This document shows positions 11,201-22,782 of a DNA stretch of 64,000 nt, piece after piece. Positions within the stretch are counted from its first letter, which is position 1. Every line of letters starts with the position of its first letter. The notes below the pieces were generated by a model. It worked only from the letters and a program-made list of their open reading frames with translations. It ran no database searches and was not told the origin of the DNA. The stretch covers positions 83,402,886 through 83,466,885 of the forward strand of contig NC_068938.1 of the NCBI RefSeq assembly GCF_016801865.2. The letters run 5' to 3'. The translations under genes and the position numbers were made by a program. This DNA is from Culex pipiens pallens. Taxonomy: Eukaryota; Arthropoda; Insecta; Diptera; Culicidae.

Positions 11201-14200
11201 AACTAAAAACTAAAAACTAAAAACTAAAACTAAAAACTAAAAACTAAAAACTAAAAACTAAAAACTAAAAACTAAAAACTAAAAACTAAAAACTAAAAAC
11301 TAAAAACTAAAAAATAAAAACTAAAAACTAAAAACAAAAAAATAAAAACTAAAAACTAAAAACTAAAAACTAAAAACTAAAAACTAAAAACTAAAAACTA
11401 AAAACTAAAAACTAAAAACTAAAAACTAAAAACTAAAAACTAAAAACTAAAAACTAAAAACTAAAAACTAAAAACTAAAAACTAAAAACTAAAAACTAAA
11501 ACTAAAACTAAAAACTAAAAACTAAAAACTAAAACTAAAAACTAAAAACTAAAACTAAAAACTAAAAACTAAAAACTAAAAAACTAAAAACTAAAAACTA
11601 AAAACTAAAAACTAAAAACTAAAAACTAAACTAAAACTAAAAACTAAAAACTAAAAACTAAAAACTAAAACTAAAAACTAAAAACTAAAAACTAAAAACT
11701 AAAAACTAAAACTAAAAACTAAAAACTAAAAACTAAAAACTAAAAACTAAAAACTAAAAACTAAAAACTAAAAACTAAAAACTAAAAACTAAAAACTAAA
11801 AACTAAAAACTAAAAACTAAAAACTAAAAACTAAAAACTAAAAACTAAAAACTAAAAACTAAAAACTAAAAACTAAAAACTAAAAACTAAAAACTAAAAA
11901 CTAAAATCTAAAAACTAAAAACTAAAAACTAAAAACTAAAAACTAAAAACTAAAAACTAAAAACTAAAAACTAAAAACTAAAAACTAAAAACTAAAAACT
12001 AAAAACTAAAAACTAAAAACTAAAAACTAAAAACTAAAAACTAAAAACTAAAAACTAAAAACTAAAAACTAAAAACTAAAAACTAAAAACTAAAAACTAA
12101 AAACTAAAAACTAAAAACTAAAAACTAAAAACTAAAAACTAAAAACTAAAACTAAAAACTAAAAACTAAAAAACTAAAAACTAAAAACTAAAAACTAAAA
12201 ACTAAAACTAAAACTAAAAACTAAAAACTAAAAACTAAAAACTAAAAACTAAAAACTAAAAACTAAAAACTAAAAACTAAAAACTAAAAACTAAAAACTA
12301 AAAACTAAAAACTAAAAACTAAAAACTAAAAACTAAAAACTAAAAACTAAAAACTAAAAACTAAAAACTAAAAACTAAAACCTAAAAACTAAAAACTAAA
12401 AACTAAAAACTAAAAACTAAAAACTAAAAACTAAAATCTAAAAACTAAAAACTAAAAACTAAAAACTAAAAACTAAAAACTAAAAACTAAAAACTAAAAA
12501 CTAAAAACTAAACACTAAAAACTAAAAACTAAAAACTAAAAACTAAAAACTAAAAACTAAAAACTAAAAACTAAAAACTAAAAACTAAAAACTAAAAACT
12601 AAAAACTAAAAACTAAAAACTAAAAACTAAAAACTAAAAACTAAAAACTAAAAACTAAAAACTAAAAACTAAAAACTAAAAACTAAAAAACTAAAAACTA
12701 AAAACTAAAAACTAAAAACTAAAAACTAAAACTAAAAACTAAAAACTAAAAACTAAAAACTAAAAACTAAAAACTAAAAACTAAAAACTAAAAACTAAAA
12801 ACTAAAAACTAAAAACTAAAAACTAAAAACTAAAAACTAAAAACTAAAAACTAAAAACTAAAAACTAAAAACTAAAAACTAAAAACTAAAACTAAAAACT
12901 AAAAACTAAAAACTAAAAACTAAAAACTAAAAACTAAAAACTAAAACTAAAAACTAAAAACTAAAAACTAAAAACTAAAAACTAAAAACTAAAAACTAAA
13001 AACTAAAAACTAAAAACTAAAAACTAAAAACTAAAAACTAAAAACTAAAAACTAAAAACTAAAAACTAAAAACTAAAACTAAAAACTAAAAACTAAAAAC
13101 TAAAAACTAAAACTAAAAACTAAAAACTAAAAACTAAAAACTAAAAACTAAAAACTAAAAACTAAAAACTAAAAAACTAAAAACTAAAAACTAAAAACTA
13201 AAAACTAAAAACTAAAAACTAAAAACTAAAAACTAAAAACTAAAAACTAAAAACTAAAAACTAAAAACTAAAAACTAAAAACTAAAAACTAAAAACTAAA
13301 AACTAAAAACTAAAAACTAAAAACTAAAAACTAAAAACTAAAAACTAAAAATTAAAAACTAAAAACTAAAAACTAAAAACTAAAAACTAAAAACTAAAAA
13401 CTAAAAACTAAAAACTAAAAACAAAAACTAAAAACTAAAAACTAAAAACTAAAAACTAAAAACTAAAAACTAAAAACTAAAAACTAAAAACTAAAAACTA
13501 AAAAACTAAAAACTAAAAACTAAAAACTAAAAACTAAAAACTAAAAACTAAAAACTAAAAACTAAAAACTAAAAACTAAAAACTAAAAACTAAAAACTAA
13601 AAACTAAAAACTAAAAACTAAAAACTAAAAACTAAAAACTAAAAACTAAAAACTAAAAACTAAAAACTAAAAACTAAAAACTAAAAACTAAAAACTAAAA
13701 ACTAAAAACTAAAAACTAAAAACTAAAAACTAAAAACTAAAAACTAAAAACTAAAAACTAAAAACTAAAAACTAAAAACTAAAAACTAAAAACTAAAACT
13801 AAAAACTAAAAACTAAAAACTAAAAACTAAAAACTAAAAACTAAAAACTAAAAACTAAAAACTAAAAACTAAAAACTAAAAACTAAAAACTAAAAACTAA
13901 AAACTAAAACTAAAAACTAAAAACTAAAAACTAAAAACTAAAAACTAAAAACTAAAAACTAAAACTAAAAACTAAAAACTAAAAACTAAAAACTAAAAAC
14001 TAAAAACTAAAAACTAAAAACTAAAAACTAAAAACTAAAAACTAAAAACTAAAAACTAAAACTAAAAACTAAAAACTAAAAACTAAAAACTAAAAACTAA
14101 AAACTAAAAACTAAAAACTAAAAACTAAAAACTAAAACTAAAAACTAAAAACTAAAAACTAAAAACTAAAAACTAAAAACTAAAAACTAAAAACTAAAAA

Positions 14201-14482
14201 CTAAAAACTAAAAACTAAAAACTAAAAACTAAAAACTAAAAACTAAAAACTAAAAACTAAAACTAAAAACTAAAAACTAAAAACTAAAAACTAAAAACTA
14301 AAAACTAAAAACTAAAAACTAAAAACTAAAAACTAAAAACTAAAAACTAAAAACTAAAAACTAAAAACTAAAAACTAAAAACTAAAAACTAAAAACTAAA
14401 AACTAAAAACTAAAAACTAAAAACTAAAAATTAAAAACTAAAAACTAAAAATTAAAAACTATGAATTAAAAACTAAAAACTG
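8232..14482. repeat. 6.25-kb array of the heptamer CTAAAAA
   Basis: Roughly 890 tandem units of CTAAAAA (TTTTTAG on the other strand), nearly 10% of the window. Up to about 9.35 kb variation is mostly one cluster of variant units near 9120-9170 plus isolated single-unit changes. From there to about 12.2 kb six-base units (CTAAAA) appear often, with occasional eight-base units, and substitutions such as CTAAAAT, TTAAAAA or ATAAAAA are rare. The last units before 14482 are more degenerate. There are no flanking mobile-element signatures. It carries stop codons in the frames read, so no proteins are predicted. Confidence 0.98.
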
Positions 14483-14493
14483 AACACTAAAAA

Positions 14494-15282
14494 CAAGAAA
14501 CAAGAAACAAAAAACAAGAAACAAGAAACAAGAAACAAGAAACAAGAAACAAGAAACAAGAAACAAGAAACAAGAAACAAGAAACAAGAAACAAGAAACA
14601 AGAAACAAGAAACAAGAAACAAGAAACAAGAAACAAGAAACAAGAAACAAGAAACAAGAAACAAGAAACAAGAAACAAGAAACAAGAAACAAGAAACAAG
14701 AAACAAGAAACAAGAAACAAGAAACAAGAAACAAGAAACAAGAAACAAGAAACAAGAAACAAGAAACAAGAAACAAGAAACAAGAAACAAGAAACAAGAA
14801 ACAAGAAACAAGAAACAAGAAACAAGAAACAAGAAACAAGAAACAAGAAACAAGAAACAAGAAACAAGAAACAAGAAACAAGAAACAAGAAACAAGAAAC
14901 AAGAAACAAGAAACAAGAAACAAGAAACAAGAAACAAGAAACAAGAAACAAGAAACAAGAAACAAGAAACAAGAAACAAGAAACAAGAAACAAGAAACAA
15001 GAAACAAGAAACAAGAAACAAGAAACAAGAAACAAGAAACAAGAAACAAGAAACAAGAAACAAGAAACAAGAAACAAGAAACAAGAAACAAGAAACAAGA
15101 AACAAGAAACAAGAAACAAGAAACAAGAAACAAGAAACAAGAAACAAGAAACAAGAAACAAGAAACAAGAAACAAGAAACAAGAAACAAGAAACAAGAAA
15201 CAAGAAACAAGAAACAAGAAACAAGAAACAAGAAACAAGAAACAAGAAACAAGAAACAAGAAACAAGAAACAAGAAACAAGA
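14494..15282. repeat. (CAAGAAA)n array, period 7
   Basis: About 112 copies of CAAGAAA, almost without variation except an AAAACAAG unit near the left edge and a broken last unit. It follows the CTAAAAA array with only a few degenerate units between, and CTAAAAACT reappears just after it at 15291. This suggests it arose inside that array. The minus-strand Cys/Phe/Leu/Val repeat translations are artefacts of an array with no stops. Confidence 0.97.
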
Positions 15283-15299
15283 ACAAAGAACTAAAAACT

Positions 15300-16289
15300 T
15301 CAATTTTCAAACTATAAAATGTGGTATTGCACTCGGGTATTTAACAAAAAAAATCAAAATATTTTAAAGCAAACTAAAACATTTAAAAAAATGCATTTAA
15401 ACACAGCAAATGGACAGATTTTGAAAGGGGGTGGGTGAGAACATAAACTGAATAATATTCGCACCGGCCTAATCAAATTTTAAATAAATTTCTTTTTCAA
15501 TTCTTATAAATTCTTACATTGTTAAAATTTTGAGTCAATTCCGTAATAATAAGTCAGGACTACGCCCTATTGAAAAATGATTGCAAAATTATTCAAAATT
15601 TGTTCTAATTTCAGTTAAGCTTTCAACCCTGTACTCTCCAATCACCGAACCGCATGTTCTCTCCGTGTATCTCTTTCTCTCTTGAAACCTATCAACCATG
15701 ATGTCGTGGTCGCAAAACTGATCGCTTCAACTTTTTTGCCAACTCCATCCAACCATCAACCTTACTATCTCATGGTTATTTCCTTTTTTTGCTTCTTCTC
15801 TCTCTTCAAGAAATCCTCTCAGGAGTCGTCTAAGCTATGTTACATCTTAACTCAGTTTGGTCTGGATAGTTTATCGGCAACATTCCTCCTTCTCGATCAT
15901 CGCGTTTTTAAGCCGATCACATAAAATTGGCAGACAATTTTACGTTTTTGTTGCGTAAGTGGTCGATTTTAGGCTAAAATATTAGTACAGCCGGTTTCAC
16001 AGCTGTTGCTTGTTGGTTTGATCTGGGGTTTCACGCAGCAGTTCGACAGGCAAGTTGCATGGTTGCAGAAGAAAATTGCAGCTTCTCAACGCCATGTACC
16101 GAGTTGTTTCAGCTCGAAAACACGAAGGTTTATTATGGTAACGAGCGAGCCTTCGACCGCCGCCGGTTGCACCAGAAAGATATCACCCGACTAATTGCTG
16201 TTTGAGTGTAATTGCTTTTTTTTTGCTTTTGCTAGTGGCTGCAGTTTGCTCGAGTGCCAAGAGTTAACGCATTTGGATGAAGTCATATG
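15300..16289. other. dispersed-repeat fragment and unique DNA
   Basis: About 15380-15490 resembles the dispersed family also seen near 21.7, 50.9, 56.8 and 58.2 kb (shared theme: GGGGG-rich patch, ACATAAACT, then GCACCGGCCTAA or similar). From 15500 to 16290 I see no gene. The 80-codon frame at 15682-15924 has no recognisable features. Confidence 0.45.
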
Positions 16290-16653
16290 ACGGAATTACC
16301 TAGGTAGAAGAAGAAGAAAAAAGTGTCCAAGTCGGTGTTCATGTCCAAGTTGTGAAGAGCAAATAATACAAAAGAAGTGCGCGATCCAAGAAGTGTCCAA
16401 AAAGCCAAATATCGAAAATAAAGAAAAGAAAGTGAATTTGCATAAAAAGCCAAGCCAATTTAAATTTTGTGGTTCGTCGAAAAGCTGCTGTCACCAAATC
16501 AACAAAGCCGCCCGGAGTTGAAAACAACCGTTTTATCACGTCGGCAGAGAGTTTGAACGTGCCGAGCAGGACGCCGTTGCGAGTTCAGAACAACAACATG
16601 ACTTCGATCACTTCAGGGCCTTCGGGACTGATGCCGCACATCGAGACGCCACC
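16290..16653 (+). other. candidate first exon of a host gene (5' UTR plus start of coding)
   Basis: An A/G-rich leader with several GTGTCCAA motifs runs into an ATG at 16598 and ends at GCCACC|GTAAGT, a near-ideal 5' splice site. The leader start is not defined by a clear TATA box, so the left border is approximate. The combination of purine-rich leader, good ATG context and strong donor makes this the most exon-like segment in the window. Downstream there is AT-rich intron-like DNA. Confidence 0.5.
16598..16653 (+). CDS. first coding exon of an unidentified host protein (N-terminal 18 codons, partial)
   Basis: The ATG at 16598 has the context ACAACAACATGA, which fits the insect start consensus. 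The frame reads MTSITSGPSGLMPHIETP and then two bases of a split codon before the donor at 16654. The frame is also open for over 40 codons upstream, but without an ATG in good context, so I chose 16598. The peptide is Ser/Thr/Pro-rich with no signal peptide or membrane segment, and I do not recognise the protein. The next exon is not identifiable in the window. If the gene is real, its intron would hold hAT, SINE and RTE insertions. Confidence 0.4.
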
Positions 16654-17874
16654 GTAAGTTGCTTTTTTCGTTTTATTTACGCTCAGTTGCACGAAGAATA
16701 GTTCAAGTTTCGTTTTTGAAAAAGTTCAAAAATCCAAATTTTGACAATAAATTTTAAAACATTTTTTCAATAACTTGAATTAATTTTTACATTCTCAAAT
16801 TGGGACAGAAATTTAATTTGACAAAACATTAACGTGATAAAAAAAATACTGCAACTGAGTGTACACAAAATAATAAAAAATGAAAACACAGTCCAAGAGG
16901 AAAATGAGAGTTTTGAACGTTGTCAATATTGGGGATATAGACCCTGTGTGAAACATGTGTGTTTGTTCGGGGGTCAAATTTTGGGAATGATTGTAGGTTT
17001 GTGATATTTTTTTTGCGAATAGACTTTCAACAGCTGGTGGTGTAGTGCCAGTAAGGCTGAAGGTTGCAGTTTCTATGGTGCTGTCGGCAGTTTGGCAGTG
17101 GTCAGTTTGGGGTGAACCAGTACGAGCCGGTAAAATGCGGAAAACGAGGATGAAAATTGAAAGGTAATGATTGTTGTGTGTATTTTATTTGAAAGCTAAT
17201 CCAACTACTAACTTTTTGCTTCTGTGTGTTTTGTATCCTAACAAGTTTTCAATCTATCATTAGATAAATTATTGAATATACGTTGGTGATGGCCTGAAAT
17301 TGACTGTCATAGTTTAACAGTTTTTATTCAACTAGATTCATAAAAAGTGAAAAGTTATTGAACTTTTGTCATAAATTTAAATTCAGCACATCAACATGTT
17401 TTAAATAAATGGCTTATTTTTTATAAGATTATAACATGATCAGAATCTAAAATGGTGCCAATATTTAAAAAAATTGTTCATTGTTCTGAACACTATTTTC
17501 ACTGAAACTAAAAAAATAAGGTTAAAAATGTTAATGACGTTAGTAGCTCCAACATAATCTAAAAATACATGGATTTAAACATTTCTGAACTGTTTTTGTT
17601 TGTATCGAGTTCAAATTTAGGTGAATTTCGCTTAATTAAAGTTTTTTTTTTCGTATTAAAAGATTCAACAAGTGATACAAGATATTCATTATACAAAATC
17701 TGGCTGGAAATTTCAATCTTTGTTTATTTAATTGCTTTCCCCCATGACCTCTTCTAAAATCCCAAACATTTTTTTTGTTAGAGTGCTAAACCAAGTTTGT
17801 TAATTATCTGAATAAATTTTCTTTTCAAGCGTACTTTTTAGAGTAAAATAAAAAAAAACAGATCTACACAATTA
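16654..17874. other. intron-like AT-rich DNA
   Basis: Follows the donor at 16653/16654. No open frame with recognisable content, no repeat termini and no RNA gene. A short frame at 17569-17757 is AT-driven. Confidence 0.45.
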
Positions 17875-20052
17875 CAGGGTTGTTACGGACGGCGCGGATC
17901 GCGCGGATGGCGCGTTTCGCGCGGATAGCGCGGATTTGGCGCGGATTTGCTGGCTTAATTTGCTCAGGCGCGGATTTCGCGCGGATGACAATTTTGATAA
18001 ATAAAATAATTAACTTTCAAGTTATAAAGAAAATTATTATCAGGAATTACTGTAATTTTTTTATGTGCAAAAACTTTAATTTCTTAGAAGTTGTTACTGA
18101 AACAAAATTGATTTTTTCCGGAAATGTTTGTTTGTAATTTTTTAATAAGAAACGTCGAAATAATCTACAAGAAGAGATAATTTTTGTTAAAGATTTTTTA
18201 AATAAATTTATTCTTACACTCAACTCATTATTAACATCTGATACGGGTTCTAAATATTCCATCTCTTATGAGTTTCAGGTTATGTTTTATTAACAATATG
18301 TATTGTTTATTTTATACTGGATACATTTTGATTTGATTCTTTTGAACCATATTTCAAGCTTTTCTATAGATATTCGGATTACACAAAAAAAAAATATTGG
18401 GGGTGCTCTGGTGGACGTATTGTGGTCAAATCCCAAATATGAGCAATATTGGACGGAACAGAAGCTGGCTTTCCGCCTTTGATTTTAGTTAGGATTTAAC
18501 CCGTAGAAAGGTTTTTTTTTAATTTACATATTTTTGGTGAAAAAATAAAAAGATCTAAATGTTCAAATATGAAAGCTCCAACATTCAAAATTAAAAGTTC
18601 AGAAGTTCTAAAATTCTATTTTTATAGTTGTTTAATCCAAAAATTGAAAAATTCTGAATTTTAAATAGCCAACAATAAAAAAAATCAAAATTTCTAAATA
18701 AAAAAAAAATCCAAAAAATCAGGAATTCAAAATATTTAAAAATCAAGAATAAATTCTCCAAATTTACAAATTTTTAAAATTGATAATAAAAACAATCAAT
18801 GGAACAAAAACTTATAAATTCTTAAATAAAGTTCTTAAATTCTTAAATTCTTAAATTCTTAAATTTTTAAATTTTTAAATTCTTAAATTCTTAAATTCTT
18901 AAATTCTTAAATTCTTAAATTCTTAAATTCTTAAATTCTTAAATTCTTAAATTCTTAAATTCTTAAATTCTTAAATTCTTAAATTCTTAAATTCTTAAAT
19001 TCTTAAATTCTTAAATTCTTAAATTCTTAAATTCTTAAATTCTTAAATTCTTAAATTCTTAAATTCTTAAATTCTTAAATTCTTAAATTCTTAAATTCTT
19101 AAATTCTTAAATTCTTAAATTCTTAAATTCTTAAATTCTTAAATTCTTAAATTCCTAAATTCTTAAATTCTTAAATTCTTAAATTCTTAAATTCTTAAAT
19201 TCTTAAATTCTTAAATTCTTAAATTCTTAAATTATTAAATTCTTAAATTATTAAATTCTTAAATTCTTAAATTCTTAAATTCTTAAATTCTTAAATTCTT
19301 AAATTCTTAAATTCTTAAATTCTTAAATTCTTAAATTCTTAAATTCTTGAATTCTTGAATTCTTAAATTCTTAAATTCTTAAATTCTCAAACTCTGGATC
19401 TTAATAAAAGAACCGCAGAATTCTTAAATGCTACAATTTTTGTCACCATCATAGATTACAGAAAGTCTGATAACTTTGGAGCATTTTTTAAGTAATATTT
19501 TAGGATTGAGAATTTTTTAGAAGAATATAATACAAATTTCGTGTCGAGCACGAACTTCATGTTATTTATCTAATCCTTAAATTTATGAATTTTCAAATCT
19601 TTAATTTTTTTCAATTTATTGATTTTTTAAATTTAAATTTTCAAATCCCTATTTGAATTTGTTTTTTGCTAAATTTATTGTTATGGCTTTTCTCTCTGGT
19701 TTAATTCATCCTAGCAAAAATAAATTTGATCATATAATTTTCAGCGTTTCAACATTCTGGGTCTTGAGATTAAGATAAAGCTATTCTGGATTTTAAATTC
19801 TATTTATTGAATACAACATAATTTTAACGTTTGTGGTTTTTGCGTTCCTTCCGACGGAACCCTTAATCATAAAACGATTTAAATTTTTGTTCTCAAATAC
19901 ATTCATAAAAATTAAATTGTTGTGAAACTCTGTTGTATATTTGTCGCGCAAAATTATTTTTCTTATTATGGCGCGGATTTCGCGCGGATTGGGATTTTGG
20001 GACGGCGCGGATTTGGCGCGGATTTTTTTTCGACTTCTCCGTAACAACCCTG
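17875..20052. mobile_element. candidate non-autonomous hAT-like DNA transposon, 2.18 kb
   Basis: The ends are CAGGGTTGTTACGG (17875-17888) and its exact complement CCGTAACAACCCTG (20039-20052), a 14-bp perfect terminal inverted repeat with the CAGGG...CCCTG form typical of hAT elements. Just inside each end lies a GC-rich patch of GCGCGGAT repeats, in the same direction at both ends, in otherwise AT-rich DNA. The flanks share CAATTA (17869-17874 and 20053-20058). An 8-bp duplication CACAATTA that lost one CA on the right would explain this. The interior has an ATTCTTAA-type microsatellite and no transposase. Confidence 0.7.
18832..19390. repeat. (TTCTTAAA)n microsatellite, period 8
   Basis: About 70 copies of the octamer inside the candidate hAT-like element. 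Variants include TTTTTAAA near the left end, ATTCCTAA near 19155, ATTATTAA near 19230-19255 and two ATTCTTGA units near 19350. The array probably expanded after or within the transposon, since the element's ends lie far outside it. Confidence 0.97.
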
Positions 20053-20058
20053 CAATTA

Positions 20059-20927
20059 ATAAAAATTTGACCCAAATTTCAAGGCCAAGGCAACACTTTA
20101 TTAAAAGCTTTCGTCTGATTTTTTAAATTAGACATTGTAATTTCATTTTTTCCCCTTCTTGACCATGATCATTGCCAAGGGACACACACTTTTTAAACAT
20201 AATTCATATTAGCTTTTTGACAAAAATATTTACCCTGCCTGCTTTCTTATGTAATTTTATGCAAAAGCACACTTAAAATAATTTTTAGTTTTTCAACCAA
20301 TTTTGGTGCACTTTGATTCTGTTCCTGAAAATTTTACGGTTGAAATTCTTTTTTTTAAATAAATATTAACATTTAAAATTCTCATGGACAGGATTCTGAG
20401 TTTATCGACATCTGTAATGTCGAAAATATGTCAAAAACTGATTGAAAACAGAGTATTCAAATAAATTGTATAATTTATGCAAAAAGCATTTAGCTTTATG
20501 CTTTATTAAATTTGATTAAGATGTTGTATTAAGGCTGATGCAGAAAAATCTAAAAAAATGAGGTAGAAAGTTTTTTTAATCAAGTATTTAAGTAAAAATA
20601 TACGATTTTAACATTTCAATGAACAAATTAATGTAACGTGCAATATTTAATAGATTTACAAAAAAAAATCAGGCATATAAAAAAATATTTTTAAAAATAT
20701 GTTTACGGGTTTCCCAAACAAATGTCGCAAAAAAAAACAAAATATTCAAAAACCTGCTCAATAACTCTAAAAAATAATTACCAACGCTGGAATAATAATT
20801 TTGAATTGATTCAGTTGATTGCAGGTCACGTTATTGCACGTCAAGTTTGGAACTTGTTTAAAGTAAATGAGTTCTTTTAATTTTGAGCAAAAAAAAACGA
20901 ATCACGAACTACGTTGATAAAGTTTAT
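20059..20927. other. AT-rich DNA, nothing recognised
   Basis: No coding signal, no mobile-element ends and no RNA gene seen. Confidence 0.45.
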
Positions 20928-21218
20928 ATGATTTATGATTTATGATTTATGATTTATGATTTATGATTTATGATTTATGATTTATGATTTATGATTTATG
21001 ATTTATGATTTATGATTTATGATTTATGATTTATGATTTATGATTTATGATTTATGATTTATGATTTATGATTTATGATTTATGATTTATGATTTATGAT
21101 TTATGATTTATGATTTATGATTTATGATTTATGATTTATGATTTATGATTTATGATTTATGATTTATGATTTATGATTTATGATTTATGATTTATGATTT
21201 ATGATTTAAGATTTATGA
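20928..21218. repeat. (ATGATTT)n microsatellite, period 7
   Basis: About 41 copies of the heptamer ATGATTT, essentially perfect until an AAG change in the last units (near 21207). It is followed by ordinary AT-rich DNA. Confidence 0.97.
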
Positions 21219-21639
21219 CAATCAGCAATCATTACAAGTGCAATCAAAGCGTATTGCCCTACGATTAAAACTATTTTTTAGCATGATTGGGTTTATAAGA
21301 AAATCTGTTGAATTTGTCGAAAATTTTCGATGTACAGTACCGCAAAAAAAATATTTCGCTTAATCTTTTGTTTTCGTCAATTCTTACATTTTTTTTAAAA
21401 CCAATGATTGCAAAACAACTGAACTAGTTTAAAATACATCATAAAGCTCTATTTTTTTTTGAAATGTTTAGACTATGTATTGTTATTTAAATTTTTATGA
21501 ATATTTGCATAGGCCTTATGATTTATCATGGAAAAGATTTTTTTATTAAAAGCAATTTAAAAAGTGTTGTAAATGTATTTTACAACGGTACAGTAATAAT
21601 TGGTTAATTAGCTCTTAAAAGAGAATATTTTTCTTCGAT

Positions 21640-21945
21640 AAAAATCTTTATGTGGTTTTATGCATTGAAATTTTATAAAATTCAGCGGGATTTTTTTTTT
21701 TAATCTTGAAAATTTCAATGGAAATAGAAGTCAAATCAACTGAAAATAATCTAAAATTACTTATTCTGCATTGCTAATCATATTTAGCATTTTTGGGCTG
21801 GTTTAAAAATATTTTGAACTTTTATGGAATTCCAACGTACATCACCGCAAAACCTTTTTTTTTCGCAAAAATAAAATTTTCGTCAATACTTTGGTCAGAT
21901 CGAGGGACATAAACTTCCAAAAATATTTGCAACGGCCTTATTTGA
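21640..21945. repeat. dispersed repeat family copy (ACATAAACT family)
   Basis: Shares an ordered set of motifs with copies near 50.7-51.1, 56.7-57.0 and 58.1-58.3 kb. These are a segment reading roughly CAACTGAAAA...TAAAAT, then TAATCATATTTAGCAT, then TTTTGAACTT or similar, then a CACCGCAAAA segment with a run of T, then GAGGGACATAAACTTC and TTTGCAACGG. The copies are divergent. Element boundaries and class are not visible. Confidence 0.6.
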
Positions 21946-22020
21946 ATCAAATTAAATGCAAAGATTTTTAAGTAAAAATAACGATATTCAGTTTTTCATA
22001 GATTTGCAAACCGCCAACCG

Positions 22021-22260
22021 AACGAAGTTGACTTTATAGCTGTCGGCCACCATTGCTAGTACCAACCACTAGTGTCTTCCTTTTTAACTACAAGGACTTC
22101 GACGCCCTGGGCTCCTAAGTGTACTAGAGTATGGCACGGAGCGACGGCGCCGAATACCCATATTTACACAAAGAATTTTAGAGCGCCCGCCGCGGGATTC
22201 GAACCAGCAACCTCTGGATTGTGAACCAGTGCGCGGTCCGATTGATCCACACGGGCGGGC
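22021..22260 (-). mobile_element. tRNA-derived SINE with 15-bp target duplication
   Basis: On the minus strand the element begins at 22260 with a 76-nt tRNA-like head (22185-22260). GCCCGCC pairs perfectly with GGCGGGC to form the acceptor stem, and GGTTCGAATCC matches the pol III B box. A CAC triplet sits in the anticodon loop, but the anticodon stem is imperfect. An unrelated body of about 160 bp follows. GCAAACCGCCAACCG occurs on both sides (22006-22020 and 22259-22273), marking the target-site duplication; its first two bases may belong to the element. The embedded short reading frame is not a gene. Confidence 0.85.
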
Positions 22261-22782
22261 AAACCGCCAACCGTACAATTTAAAATCTGACTGTAAAGAT
22301 TATTCCCAAGACACAAACCATGTTACAAGTTTCCACTGAACACCACCGGAGCGAGCCACAGTCGAAGCCATAATTTCAATTCTCACCACAGCATTAGTTG
22401 CTGGCAGTGCTGCCGCTGGTATTTTTTATTGAGTTTAGTTGGTTTATGTGTTGTGATTTTGTTTAAGATTTTTAAATTCAAACCTTTCTTTTCAATTGAA
22501 TTTATTATATTGTTTATTTCTTGCGATAATTTTCAAATATATGTGTTTGTTTTTAAATATTTCGATTTACCTACCTTATTAAGGTTATGATTTTTGATAA
22601 ATGTCATTGAACTTTATTTTATGCTCAGGCATCAGTTTTATGTAACAACATAAAAATAGTCAATAGAATGTGGTGCACTGGTTTTATTTTATTAATTTTA
22701 CAAATTTGATTGTGTGTTTGTGTCTGTTTTTATAAGGCAACAAATGTCATCGATATCAACATCTGACTGTTTATTGTGAGTA

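Noticed and set aside
8232..14482. Telomeric repeat (TTTTTAG on the minus strand)
   Set aside because: It resembles TTTAGGG-type repeats only superficially and lacks the G-run. Dipterans lack telomerase-type repeats. The array is internal.
14459..15310. Minus-strand frames of 259-283 codons encoding Cys/Phe/Leu/Val repeats
   Set aside because: All three frames are open because CAAGAAA lacks stops on that strand. There is no gene.
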